Below, piece after piece: positions 43,475 through 52,522 of a stretch of DNA of 57,328 nucleotides; the stretch's first letter is position 1, and each line of letters starts with the position of its first letter. Location: contig JAUHYI010000022.1 in NCBI GenBank assembly GCA_030426385.1, forward strand, positions 1 through 57,328, given 5' to 3'. The notes beneath the pieces were generated by a model. That model did not search any database and was not told where the DNA came from. It worked only from the letters and a program-made list of their open reading frames with translations. The DNA comes from Phycisphaerae bacterium. GTDB lineage: Bacteria; Planctomycetota; Phycisphaerae; Phycisphaerales; Phycisphaeraceae. The position numbers were made by a program, and so were the translations under genes.

Positions 43475-46279
43475 TTAAAGACCGGGTAGGGTCACAATGA
43501 TAAACTTACGCACCGTGTTTTGACGATTGTCCATGGCTTCAACCATCACAACCGTCTCGCCGGGCGAAAGGCCATTTATACTAACGTGAAATGTTTCCGA
43601 TGTCGAATCCAGAATCATATCATCCGGCAGAACAGGGCCTCCCACGCCTCCGGCCTGACCACTGCCCGCTGTGGCTATGGCCTGATTAAGGCTGTCATTC
43701 GTCTGGCTAGGCATCGTTTTATGCCCCGGCAACAGGTAGCGAATGCTCCGGATTGGGGACAACGCGTCAGAGGCCTTGCCGGTAATCACAACCTGATTAC
43801 CCACAATCTCATGGGACAATTTCAAAGTGGGGGGAGTGGTGTCGACGAGGACCGGATCGCTCAATCGCACCGCTGTTTTGGCCATATCGAGCGGATTATT
43901 CGTCAGATCCGAGGCGGTAACCCGCACGATATATCGGCCATCGGGGACCAGTCGCAACGCCCACTCATGGCTGGTGCCCGTCAGACCGTCGGCCAGTGGC
44001 AGCCAGGATTGGCTTTGGGCTGGGCGATAGTCCAATGCGTAGATCAGGGCGTCACTGTTGGGGTCCTCGGCTTGCCATTCAATGGTGGCTGCAGGGATGG
44101 GCTCTGGACTGGTCTGCTCAGCGGTGATGGGCGCAAGTTCTGGAAAATTAACCTGTAACGCCGCGATTTTGGGTTTCAGATTAGGCGTCAAATATGACAA
44201 TGCCACCCGATCGATGGCAGGGGACGTTTTGCCATCGCTGGACAAGGTCAGGCGATATTGCAAGAAACGAGCTGGTGGAGCTGCGATCTGAGTCTGACGC
44301 GGAGCCAGGGCACTTTGGGTATCGCGGTGGTTGACCTGTTCGGGTTCGGACCACGAGGACCATGCGGCCTGATCCGGATCGGCGACGTTGCCCGATCGGG
44401 TTTCAAAGGCCACGTTCGTGCCCGCAGGTAATGTGGCTGTGAGATGAGCAGCGCCCCACAGACTGATCTGGCTGGCATCCAGGGGTTCGCTGACAAATGT
44501 ACCTTTCGCCGCCACCCGATGATCCAACTGAATCAGGCTGGCTGGATTCGCCGTCCCGATGATCGCCGCTGATCCGGCCTCGTCGAGCAACATCACCACC
44601 GTCTGTTCGGGTTCCAGATTGGCTAACACGGTGGTTTCATCCGTGGTCAGATCGGTACGAAATATTTGCCCCTCGTTACCGGTGGCGATCAGGATGCGAT
44701 CCTGATTGTCGGTGGCCAATCCCAGGATCATGACCGATTCGCGGAAAATTTCAGTGACGAAACCTGCGGGATCAATCATGTATACCGCGTTGCCCTCTGC
44801 CCCTGCGGAACCACCACCGTGATTGGGTCGGCCCATGGCCATATTGTTGGGCTGATTGCGGGCGATTCCCGGGTTGGGCCTGCCGGGGGCGCCGGGGGGG
44901 GATTGCATCGCGCCGGTTTTGCGGGCGGTTTGCAGGCGTTTGCGAATCACATCACGCAATCGATCTAATTGCTCCGAGGTGGGGGCAGAAACTTCAGCTT
45001 CAGCGACGGCCGTCTCTTCGGTTGCCTCAGGTGCTTCAGATGTTTCGGTTTCTTCCGCATTTTCGGCAGACGCAACGGTCGCAGTGGTGTCTGCGGCCAT
45101 CGCATCATTTTCACTTATTTGCCCACTTGCATCGTCAGAATTGCCCCCAGCCGATGTCTGGTCCAACGGTTCGGGCGTCGGTTGTCCCGGCGGCTTGGGA
45201 GGCCCCCCCCCATCGCCCCCATCACCCCCCCCATCACCAACACCCTCATCTCCCCCTTCATTGCCATCGCCATTCCCACCACCTGCGCCCTCGATATTCG
45301 GCGTATTCCCCGCGCCGACCCGGCCGGTTTCCTCGCCCACCGGTTCATCCAATCGGCCCGGTCTGGCCTGATCGGCATCGGCAGTCCCGGCAAAAACCGT
45401 CCCATCGGCGCGAACCAGTAACGCGCCGATTTCCGGCTCGCCTGCGTCGTAAATCACAAACGATTCAAAGGTGCCATCGTCCCGAGGGGTCAATCGATAA
45501 ATCAAACCATCGGTGTCGGTGCCCACATAAATTCGATGCTGCGCGTCCGTCCCCAGGCACAACAGATTGACCTGCTCAGTTTCCAGAATTTCAGTGATGA
45601 TCATGTCACTGTTGTCGTTGTTCTGATCGGGTTCAGCGTCTGGATCAGCATCGGAAACTCGCCACAGTTTGCCGTCCGTACCCGTGGCTACATACATCGC
45701 ATCGCCGACAATGATCATGTCCCAGATGTATCGCACTTCTGGAAACTTGGCCTGAGCTTCATCAAACGTGCCATCCTTTTGCAGCACACCAATTCGGCTG
45801 TTTTCGCCACTGATCGCTACGAGCAACGTATCAAGCGGTCCGGCTAGCAATGCAAAAATCTGTTCGTTTTCCAATGTGACCAAGGGCGTGATGGTTCCGT
45901 CTTTCATCGCCAACACGGTGCCGGTCGGGCCTGCGGCGATGTAGGTCGTGTCGCCGATTTTGACCATGTCGTAAATAATGCTGACGTCTTCGGGCAGTTC
46001 GCCAATGGTGGTCGTTTCGGCAGCCAGTTTGATGTCGCCCAGATTGGTGACCACCACGTTCTCGGTTTCGCCCGGCTCAAAATCTGATTCGGTGGTGTGT
46101 ACCCATTGTTGAGGTTGCACGGCCAGACTGAAATCGGCTGCGGCGATGACGCACCCCCATGCCATCATGATCACCAACGCAAACCGATGACTGGACTGGC
46201 TCGCCGCGTGAGGACGCGGGCGGTGGTGCGGTGATGTGTGGTGTGGGGTGTGAGGAGTGGGGGGGGCAACCATATTCAT
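43475..46279 (-). CDS. Large secreted beta-propeller-like protein with acidic linker
   Basis: 934 residues from ATG at 46279 (GGAA nine bases upstream; the earlier in-frame TTG at 46300 is less likely). A Pro/His-rich leader (PTPHTPHHTSPHHRPRPH) precedes the hydrophobic FALVIMMAWGCVIAAADFSL; a start at M38 (46168) would give only the short signal peptide. Propeller-like repeats follow (IYDMVKIGDTTYIAAGPTGT, YIWDMIIVGDAMYVATGTDG, NLLCLGTDAQHRIYVGTDTD, FAGTADADQARPG). Next comes a Gly/Asp-rich region with GDGGGDGGDGGG encoded by a G-run tract, another propeller part (AVYMIDPAGFVTEIF), and a Fibronectin-III/Ig-like end (PTLKLSHEIVGNQVVITGKA). Function unknown; probably a surface or periplasmic scaffold. 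Confidence 0.7.
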   Translation of the reverse strand: MNMVAPPTPHTPHHTSPHHRPRPHAASQSSHRFALVIMMAWGCVIAAADFSLAVQPQQWVHTTESDFEPGETENVVVTNLGDIKLAAETTTIGELPEDVSIIYDMVKIGDTTYIAAGPTGTVLAMKDGTITPLVTLENEQIFALLAGPLDTLLVAISGENSRIGVLQKDGTFDEAQAKFPEVRYIWDMIIVGDAMYVATGTDGKLWRVSDADPDAEPDQNNDNSDMIITEILETEQVNLLCLGTDAQHRIYVGTDTDGLIYRLTPRDDGTFESFVIYDAGEPEIGALLVRADGTVFAGTADADQARPGRLDEPVGEETGRVGAGNTPNIEGAGGGNGDGNEGGDEGVGDGGGDGGDGGGPPKPPGQPTPEPLDQTSAGGNSDDASGQISENDAMAADTTATVASAENAEETETSEAPEATEETAVAEAEVSAPTSEQLDRLRDVIRKRLQTARKTGAMQSPPGAPGRPNPGIARNQPNNMAMGRPNHGGGSAGAEGNAVYMIDPAGFVTEIFRESVMILGLATDNQDRILIATGNEGQIFRTDLTTDETTVLANLEPEQTVVMLLDEAGSAAIIGTANPASLIQLDHRVAAKGTFVSEPLDASQISLWGAAHLTATLPAGTNVAFETRSGNVADPDQAAWSSWSEPEQVNHRDTQSALAPRQTQIAAPPARFLQYRLTLSSDGKTSPAIDRVALSYLTPNLKPKIAALQVNFPELAPITAEQTSPEPIPAATIEWQAEDPNSDALIYALDYRPAQSQSWLPLADGLTGTSHEWALRLVPDGRYIVRVTASDLTNNPLDMAKTAVRLSDPVLVDTTPPTLKLSHEIVGNQVVITGKASDALSPIRSIRYLLPGHKTMPSQTNDSLNQAIATAGSGQAGGVGGPVLPDDMILDSTSETFHVSINGLSPGETVVMVEAMDNRQNTVRKFIIVTLPGL
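45202..45290 (-). repeat. G-run tract inside the propeller gene
   Basis: On the minus (coding) strand, runs of 9, 5 and 8 G with short TGAT/CGAT spacers and several GGG words encode NGDGNEGGDEGVGDGGGDGG. The plus strand reads as long C runs. Strong G-quadruplex/i-motif potential. Confidence 0.75.
46208..46266 (+). repeat. G-run tract at the 5' end of the propeller gene
   Basis: G-rich on the plus strand (GGGCGG..., GTGTGGGG and a final run of nine G), i.e. C-rich in the minus-strand gene, where it encodes a Pro/His-rich leader ahead of the signal peptide. Confidence 0.65.
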
Positions 46280-46416
46280 GGGGTATATTTCCAGTGCCAA
46301 TTCAAACAGGCTTCGTGATGCCTGTGGCCATAAAGCGATTCACAACACGTAGCGATTCAGATTCATGGAGAATGATGGGAATGGGTGTTGTTTTTCGTAT
46401 TGTGATCTGTTGGTGA

Positions 46417-48648
46417 TTAGTGGGGATTTCGACGCACAGTAATGTTTAAAGCGAATTGACCCGAGGGCACGCCATCGACCTGCGTAACCGAGGTGACCCA
46501 GTCACTGTATGCGGTGACGGCGGAGGTCGTGGGTGATGCAATCAAAGCCCGTCGGCTCGAGGGTAAACGCGGTAATTCTGTACGTCCAACAGCCAGTCCC
46601 TGTTCGGGCAACATCATCAACATATAGACGGCTGTGTTATCCACGCCGAAAAACTGTTGCACCAGATCCAACAATTCATCGGCATTGTGAATCTGCATCA
46701 AATGCGGTCGGCTCAACAATGCCAGTTGTGCATAGGTCGGGGCATCGCACACCATGATGCTGTAATCACCATCGGGCAGGTCGTCCGGAATGGTCAGTGC
46801 AACCTGCGTCGTGATTTCGCGTTGGCCGTAAGGCATCATCGTGATTCGAGCGGCGATGGTTTCGCCCGGCTCGTATTCGATTTTATCCAGTCGAACGTTC
46901 TGCATCGACAAGGTCTTGACCACCGGCTCCACATCGACAGTCACGTTTAACGATTCGAGCATCGCGCTTTCGTAAGGATTGTCGATCATCACACTGATCG
47001 GCGGCAGAATTTCATATGCCAGGTCATAGCCGGTCGCACCGGGGAGCAACGTATCGACTTCTAAAACGCGCGGCTTTCTTTCCGACGCTGTGGCAGACGT
47101 ACCATCACGCACACCATCGTTACCATGATGCGGCGAATCGGCGAACGTCATTTCGTAACGCACACGCAACGTGCTTAGCGGAGGAATGCCTTGAATGGCT
47201 TCAATACTTTCCAGCGTCATTGCTGCACCGAGCATGGCCGTGTAATTTCGATTCTGGACCAGTTGCGCCTGATACGACCGCTTGGGTTGGCCGGGTAGTC
47301 GCACGGTGACCTTTGCGTCGGCAGTGGTGAACACCTGTTGGTCGCGCGCGATGACGGCGCTGTTTTCATCACGCATCAGGGTGCCGACAATTTTGCCTGC
47401 GCCGGACATTTTGAAACTTGACTGCAAATGCGGTTGGATGAAATGGACATAACCCGTGGCCACCGGCAACGCGATCGGCCCTTCGCCCAGGCCGTTGTCT
47501 CCCATGCCATGGCCAAATGCCAGCACGGTGCCATCATCGAGTACGTCGGTCACGGTGCCCGCGGCGGTGAAATTCACATCACCCCAGGCGAGCGGAATGG
47601 CCAGGATCGAACCCGGCGCCAGTTGCAATGCATCCACGTCAATCCCATTGGGCGCTCGGCTGAGTTGGCCGCTGGAACCTGACCCACCCGTGGCCTGGCC
47701 GGTAGCAATCGCTGACAATCCCAAGGCCTCAAACATCGGCTGCATCGTTGTCGTGACCGAGGCAGACATGCCGGTCATCGGCAACAACATCGGCTGGACC
47801 TGTCGGCTATGGCGATTGGAATAGTAGGGCAGTTCCGTGGGCACGGTGCGCGACGCCAATGCGTGATTTGTGTGATCCGCGTGATTCGTCTGAACGCGTG
47901 TCGCGATGTGGCTCGGTTTGATCAGCCGTTCAAGGGCATCCATTTTCCATGCGCTACGACCATAGCTGCTGGTGTGGGCCGTCGATTGTTTGAGAGCCTG
48001 TAATAATTTCAAGGTGACCTGGCCATCGCCTTGATTACTTGGATGGCGGGGATTACCTGAATGGCTTGGATCGTGTGGCCATGCATCGCCCATCGCACTG
48101 GGGCCTTGTTCTTCAAGTTGTTGATTCAACCGTTGGGCCACCGCGCGCATCTGACCGATGGGTTGCACGCCGACGTAGCAATCCTTACCCAGGCCGTACC
48201 CGAATGCGAAAGCCCCGATCAGTTTTCCGTTTTGGCCCGGTATCCGATCAGACTCGGCCACATCATCAGGCCAGACATAAATCGGCGAGCCACTCATCCC
48301 CTGCACCGGTCCGGTCAATTGCATGCGATCACCCGGGCAACGAATCCAGATCGAATTCACCCCAGGCTTGTCATCGGTGACCACGCTGACAATTTCAATC
48401 GGAAACGGCTCAATTTTATCGTCGGTAAAAACCGACATGCCATAGCCAGTCATGCCGCGACGTAACTGGTCCAATCCCATCGTGGGCACATCTGCCCGCG
48501 CACTCGGTGATGTGACCGCAGCCATGACGCAGACGATCGCCATCAAGGCAACCTTGATATAGGAGGCGAGATGGTGGGGAGGGTGGTGGGGAGGGTGGTG
48601 GGGAATGTGTGGGGGGAGGGCAGGGGAAATGTGGGGGGGGGTCGGCAT
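46417..48648 (-). CDS. SpoIVB/S55-peptidase-like secreted protein
   Basis: 743 residues if started at ATG 48648; longer frames run into the divergent RNase III gene. The first 29 residues (PTPPHISPALPPHIPHHPPH and more) are encoded by the G-run tract; an alternative start is M36 (48543), which begins the signal peptide MAIVCVMAAVTSPSARA. The S55/SpoIVB pattern is clear: GMTGYGMSVFTDDKIEPFPI, IWIRCPGDRMQLTG, and the catalytic motif GMSGSPIYV (Ser121), then GKLIGAFAFGYG. Later come propeller/Ig-like repeats (GDVNFTAAGTVTDVLDDGT, RYEMTFADSPHHG) and a C-terminal beta domain. Spore function is excluded in planctomycetes; regulated periplasmic proteolysis is inferred. Confidence 0.75.
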   Translation of the reverse strand: MPTPPHISPALPPHIPHHPPHHPPHHLASYIKVALMAIVCVMAAVTSPSARADVPTMGLDQLRRGMTGYGMSVFTDDKIEPFPIEIVSVVTDDKPGVNSIWIRCPGDRMQLTGPVQGMSGSPIYVWPDDVAESDRIPGQNGKLIGAFAFGYGLGKDCYVGVQPIGQMRAVAQRLNQQLEEQGPSAMGDAWPHDPSHSGNPRHPSNQGDGQVTLKLLQALKQSTAHTSSYGRSAWKMDALERLIKPSHIATRVQTNHADHTNHALASRTVPTELPYYSNRHSRQVQPMLLPMTGMSASVTTTMQPMFEALGLSAIATGQATGGSGSSGQLSRAPNGIDVDALQLAPGSILAIPLAWGDVNFTAAGTVTDVLDDGTVLAFGHGMGDNGLGEGPIALPVATGYVHFIQPHLQSSFKMSGAGKIVGTLMRDENSAVIARDQQVFTTADAKVTVRLPGQPKRSYQAQLVQNRNYTAMLGAAMTLESIEAIQGIPPLSTLRVRYEMTFADSPHHGNDGVRDGTSATASERKPRVLEVDTLLPGATGYDLAYEILPPISVMIDNPYESAMLESLNVTVDVEPVVKTLSMQNVRLDKIEYEPGETIAARITMMPYGQREITTQVALTIPDDLPDGDYSIMVCDAPTYAQLALLSRPHLMQIHNADELLDLVQQFFGVDNTAVYMLMMLPEQGLAVGRTELPRLPSSRRALIASPTTSAVTAYSDWVTSVTQVDGVPSGQFALNITVRRNPH
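48561..48645 (+). repeat. G-run tract at the 5' end of the S55-like gene
   Basis: GGTGGGGAGGGTGGTGGGGA recurs in tandem (11-12-base unit GGTGGTGGGGAG), then runs of 6 and 9 G. This is the best G-quadruplex candidate here (four runs of three or more G with loops of 1-4 bases). It is C-rich in the gene's mRNA, encoding PHHPPHHPPHH. Confidence 0.8.
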
Positions 48649-48717
48649 GGTGCAAGCGTAATCCTTGGTTGGCACATTGACAAGCGTGCGGTTGGTTCTG
48701 ATACTTGCTCGGGTTAG

Positions 48718-49455
48718 ATGATTGATGAAGCCCAAGCCATTCTCGGATACCGGTTCAATGATGAGGCGTTGCTGCGCGAAGCGCTCACGCATGCGTCGAT
48801 TGCTGATCATCGGGTGAATTCCAATGAACGGATGGAATTTTTAGGAGATTCTATCCTTGGGTTTCTGGTTTCCGAGCATCTGTTTGTTAATTTTCCCGAC
48901 GATCTCGAAGGCGATCTGACCAAGCTCAAGAGCGCGGTGGTCAGCCGCAAAGTCTGCGCAGCGATCAGTCAGCGTTTGGACCTGTGTTCGCTCATGAGTT
49001 TAGGCAAGGGAATGACGAATCGTCCGAAACTGCCACAGAGTGTGGCCGCGGCGGTGCTCGAATCTATTATCGCCGCGATCTATCTGGACGGGGGAATCGA
49101 TCAGGTGCGTGATTTCTTGATCCGTCAGGTTCAGCCGTTTATTGATGAGGCGGCTCAGACTGCCCACCAATATAATTTTAAGAGCGTGTTACAACAGCAC
49201 GCTCAGCGACACATGAACAGCAACCCGGTTTACATGTTGTTGGATGAAAAGGGCCCGGATCATTCCAAAGCATTTCAAGTGTGCGTGGAGATCGATGGTT
49301 GTCGATATGAGTCAGCGTGGGCCAATTCCAAAAAGGAAGCGGAACAACAGTCTGCCTTGTTGGCCTTGCAGCGGTTAGGCGTGATCAGTGAACACGAAAC
49401 CGATCAAAACGGCCAGGCCCAGGCCACAGAACAATCAGAACAATCAGAACGATAG
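48718..49455 (+). CDS. rnc: Ribonuclease III
   Basis: 245 residues. Endonuclease domain: THASIADHRVNSNERMEFLG then DSILGFLVSEHLF (E40, D44 are catalytic); KLPQSVAAAVLESIIAAIYL, with E115 present but the partner Asp (E. coli D114) replaced by Ala112. The C-terminal double-stranded-RNA-binding domain has FKSVLQQHAQRH, VCVEIDGCRYESAWANSKKE and AEQQSALLALQRLG. It processes rRNA and structured RNAs in the cytoplasm. The C-terminus is lengthened by a repeated EQSEQSER coded by a 9-base tandem repeat (49429-49463). Divergent from the S55-like gene across only 69 bases. Confidence 0.93.
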   Translation: MIDEAQAILGYRFNDEALLREALTHASIADHRVNSNERMEFLGDSILGFLVSEHLFVNFPDDLEGDLTKLKSAVVSRKVCAAISQRLDLCSLMSLGKGMTNRPKLPQSVAAAVLESIIAAIYLDGGIDQVRDFLIRQVQPFIDEAAQTAHQYNFKSVLQQHAQRHMNSNPVYMLLDEKGPDHSKAFQVCVEIDGCRYESAWANSKKEAEQQSALLALQRLGVISEHETDQNGQAQATEQSEQSER

Positions 49456-49601
49456 AACAATCGAAAAGCCACACCACCGATTTAACGCACACGCAGACGG
49501 CAGATGCACACGCAGGCGCAGATGCGGTTATTGATCATTGGCTATTGGTAGGGCGTTGATCGTGATGTTGATCGCGATTTGGATTTCAAATCGTTGTTCG
49601 C

Positions 49602-49619
49602 CGCCGTCCTTGGACGGCG
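49602..49619 (+). repeat. REP-like hairpin, copy 1
   Basis: CGCCGTCC-TT-GGACGGCG, 8-base perfect arms, preceded by CGTTGTTCG. Copy 2 (49710-49727) reads on the minus strand as CGCCGCCC-TT-GGGCGGCG, preceded by CGTTAGC, and copy 3 (50606-50623) as CGCCG...CGGCG preceded by CGTTAGC. Confidence 0.65.
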
Positions 49620-49625
49620 CGTCAC

Positions 49626-49690
49626 CGCCCCCCCACATCCCCCCCACGCATTACCCCCCACACACTCCCCCCGCATTCCCGGGCCCTTCC
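49626..49690 (-). repeat. Intergenic G-run tract (C-run on plus)
   Basis: On the plus strand runs of 7, 7, 6 and 6 C with spacers ACAT, ACGCATTA and ACACACT; the minus strand is the G strand. It lies between the two inverted hairpins and resembles the G-run words inside genes. Confidence 0.75.
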
Positions 49691-49709
49691 ACATGCCGCT
49701 CCTCACACG

Positions 49710-49727
49710 CGCCGCCCAAGGGCGGCG
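49710..49727 (-). repeat. REP-like hairpin, copy 2 (inverted)
   Basis: CGCCGCCC-AA-GGGCGGCG followed by GCTAACG; the reverse complement reads CGTTAGC then the stem, as in copy 3. With copy 1 it forms an inverted pair around the C-run tract, like a BIME. Confidence 0.65.
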
Positions 49728-49873
49728 GCTAACGGGAATTACATACACGCAAGGATTTTATGAAATCGGTTTTATGGAATCGGTGTAGTACGCGAGGTCT
49801 TGTCACAGTAACGCGCGAGAATCAAGCGAATAGCAAACGAAGATCATGTCCAAGCCCAGACGCAGGCGTCGCA

Positions 49874-50263
49874 TTACATGCCGGTTTTTAGTTCGTCTTC
49901 AGCCTGTTGCCAGATGGTCTGGTCGTGGCCGATCGGGCGTCCCTTGGCGAGCCAGATTTGATAGGCGCGATTGGCGATCTGGTCATGGGTCAACTCATGG
50001 GTTAATGCCATGGCGACTTCCGGCATCGCTGCGGATTCAGTTGTGGGTTCGGCAGGTTTCACCGTTTTTTTGACGGTGGTTTGACGCGTGGCTTTGGGCT
50101 TGGCGGCTTGCACTTTGACTTCAACAGGCTTGGCAGGCTTGATGGTCTTGGTCGCCCCTGATTTTCCTGCTGTTCCAGTGGCCTTGGTTGGCTTAGTCGC
50201 CTGGGCAGTTGTGGTGGATGATTTTGTGGTGGTGTTGGTTTTACGGGTCGGTTTTTTTGCCAT
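49874..50263 (-). CDS. DUF2934-domain protein with Lys/Thr-rich N-terminus
   Basis: 129 residues from the ATG at 50263 (AAAGG upstream). The first 85 residues are low-complexity Lys/Thr/Ala/Pro (TRKTNTTTKSSTTTAQATKP and similar), like histone H1-type or nucleoid-binding tails. The C-terminal THDQIANRAYQIWLAKGRPI then GHDQTIWQQAEDELK is the DUF2934 motif (RAYeiWe.eGrp.G.d...W..AE.el). DUF2934 proteins often carry such basic tails; role unknown, DNA binding suspected. It probably shares a transcript with the small basic frame just upstream. Confidence 0.75.
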   Translation of the reverse strand: MAKKPTRKTNTTTKSSTTTAQATKPTKATGTAGKSGATKTIKPAKPVEVKVQAAKPKATRQTTVKKTVKPAEPTTESAAMPEVAMALTHELTHDQIANRAYQIWLAKGRPIGHDQTIWQQAEDELKTGM

Positions 50264-50275
50264 CGCTAGCAACCT

Positions 50276-50431
50276 TTACCATATGCGGGCCATCGCGACA
50301 GCGATCGCCCTTGGTGTGAATGTAAAACTTCGTAATGACCCCGGTTTGTCGCCATGGCGACGGTACAGATATCCCCGCTTGGTCTGCCCCGCAAGTTTTG
50401 CCAATGTGCTGGTCACGTCTGTGCCTTTCAT
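50276..50431 (-). CDS. Possible small basic protein (51 residues)
   Basis: A 51-residue frame starting at ATG 50431 with AGG about seven bases upstream (MKGTDVTSTLAKLAGQTKRG ... AIAVAMARIW). It is rich in Arg/Lys and ends 12 bases before the DUF2934 gene, so the pair could be co-transcribed. I see no family signature and coding status rests on position and composition only. Confidence 0.35.
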   Translation of the reverse strand: MKGTDVTSTLAKLAGQTKRGYLYRRHGDKPGSLRSFTFTPRAIAVAMARIW

Positions 50432-50598
50432 CGACTTACCTATCTTATCAAGTTTTATCCGTGTTGCGATGTATAAAAAAAAGTTTTTGATGAGCGCGCG
50501 AAAATTGTACGAGCTAATACACCTAACGCATGTGCAAGTGCCAAGTGCCAAGTGTCACCTGTCATACGGATTCCATAAAATCCATGTGCGTGATTGCT

Positions 50599-50623
50599 CG
50601 TTAGCCGCCGTCTTATCGCGGCG
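50599..50623 (+). repeat. REP-like hairpin, copy 3
   Basis: CGTTAGCCGCCG TCTTATCG CGGCG: prefix CGTTAGC and 5-base arms CGCCG (50606-50610) / CGGCG (50619-50623). It shares prefix and stem start with copy 2 on the other strand. A 7-base repeat AAGTGCC (about 50537-50553) is nearby. Confidence 0.5.
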
Positions 50624-50705
50624 TGAATTGTGCGTTAAACACTGGCTATCGTGCGTCCTCCTACTAAAGGCAGTGGCTAATGGGATATGTTTTCGGGACA
50701 TGTTT

Positions 50706-51197
50706 TCAGGACACGTCTTTGGACGCGTCTTTCAGGACAGCCAGGACGGCCTTGGCATGATCGGCGACTTTGACTTTGTCGAAACGGTGGGCCACCTTGC
50801 CCGCAGGATCAATGACGTAGGTGGTGCGCACAACGCCCATGTACTTTCGGCCGTACATGTTTTTCTCTTGCCAAACGCCGTAGTCGGTGCAGGTTTTTTG
50901 CTCGGTGTCGGCCAGCAGTGGAAACGGCAAATCAAATTTATCGACGAATTTTGTGTGACTCTTTTCGTCGTCCGGGCTGACGCCTAGAACGACCGCTTGG
51001 TTTTTTGTGAATTTTGGAAGATTGTCGCGAAATTGGCAGGCCTGTTTGGTGCAGCCGGGCGTATTGTCTTTGGGGTAAAAATAAAGCACCACCCACTGGC
51101 CTTTGTACTGCGAAAGCCGATGGATTTGGCCGTTCTGGTCATTCAATGCGAAACTGGGGGCTTTTTTGCCGATTTCGACCAGGGAAGCGGTTGTCAT
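50706..51197 (-). CDS. bcp: Peroxiredoxin, Bcp/PrxQ type
   Basis: 163 residues; AGGAAAAAAAC precedes the ATG. Thioredoxin fold with the peroxidatic Cys motif TPGCTKQACQFRDNLPKFTK: the peroxidatic and resolving Cys are five residues apart, the PrxQ/Bcp pattern. VVLYFYPKDNTPGC, VLGVSPDDEKSHTKFVDKF, FPLLADTE and VRTTYVIDPAGKVAHRFDKV follow. It reduces peroxides using thioredoxin in the cytoplasm. Confidence 0.93.
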   Translation of the reverse strand: MTTASLVEIGKKAPSFALNDQNGQIHRLSQYKGQWVVLYFYPKDNTPGCTKQACQFRDNLPKFTKNQAVVLGVSPDDEKSHTKFVDKFDLPFPLLADTEQKTCTDYGVWQEKNMYGRKYMGVVRTTYVIDPAGKVAHRFDKVKVADHAKAVLAVLKDASKDVS

Positions 51198-51266
51198 GTT
51201 TTTTTCCTGAATGAGTTCTTAGGGTTTGACGGATGGGGTAGTTACCGGGATAGTATGACGGAATAG

Positions 51267-52379
<1,113 letters not shown>

Positions 52380-52522
52380 ATAAACGTCCGTTAACCTTAT
52401 TTTGACGATGATTTTCTGAGGTTGGCACGCGGATGAGGCTATAGTTTGGACGATGAATCGAATATGCCCCACAGATATGGGATATGGGCATCGGTCTCGT
52501 TTCCAACCACAGAAAGCTAGCT

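Larger units (their letters stand above)
49456..49873. other. Intergenic region: repeats, C-run tract and paired hairpins
   Basis: 418 bases with no credible gene. They hold a near-duplicate segment CACACGCAGACGGCAGATGC / CACACGCAGGCGCAGATGC (about 49488-49525), hairpin 1 (49602-49619), the C-run tract (49626-49690), hairpin 2 in inverted orientation (49710-49727) and an AT-richer tail. Confidence 0.6.

Noticed and set aside
44969..45570. Plus-strand frames opposite the propeller gene
   Set aside because: Pro-rich frames arise from the C runs opposite the coding G-run tract.
50088..50987. Plus-strand frame of 299 codons
   Set aside because: Antisense to the DUF2934 and peroxiredoxin genes; no plausible protein features.
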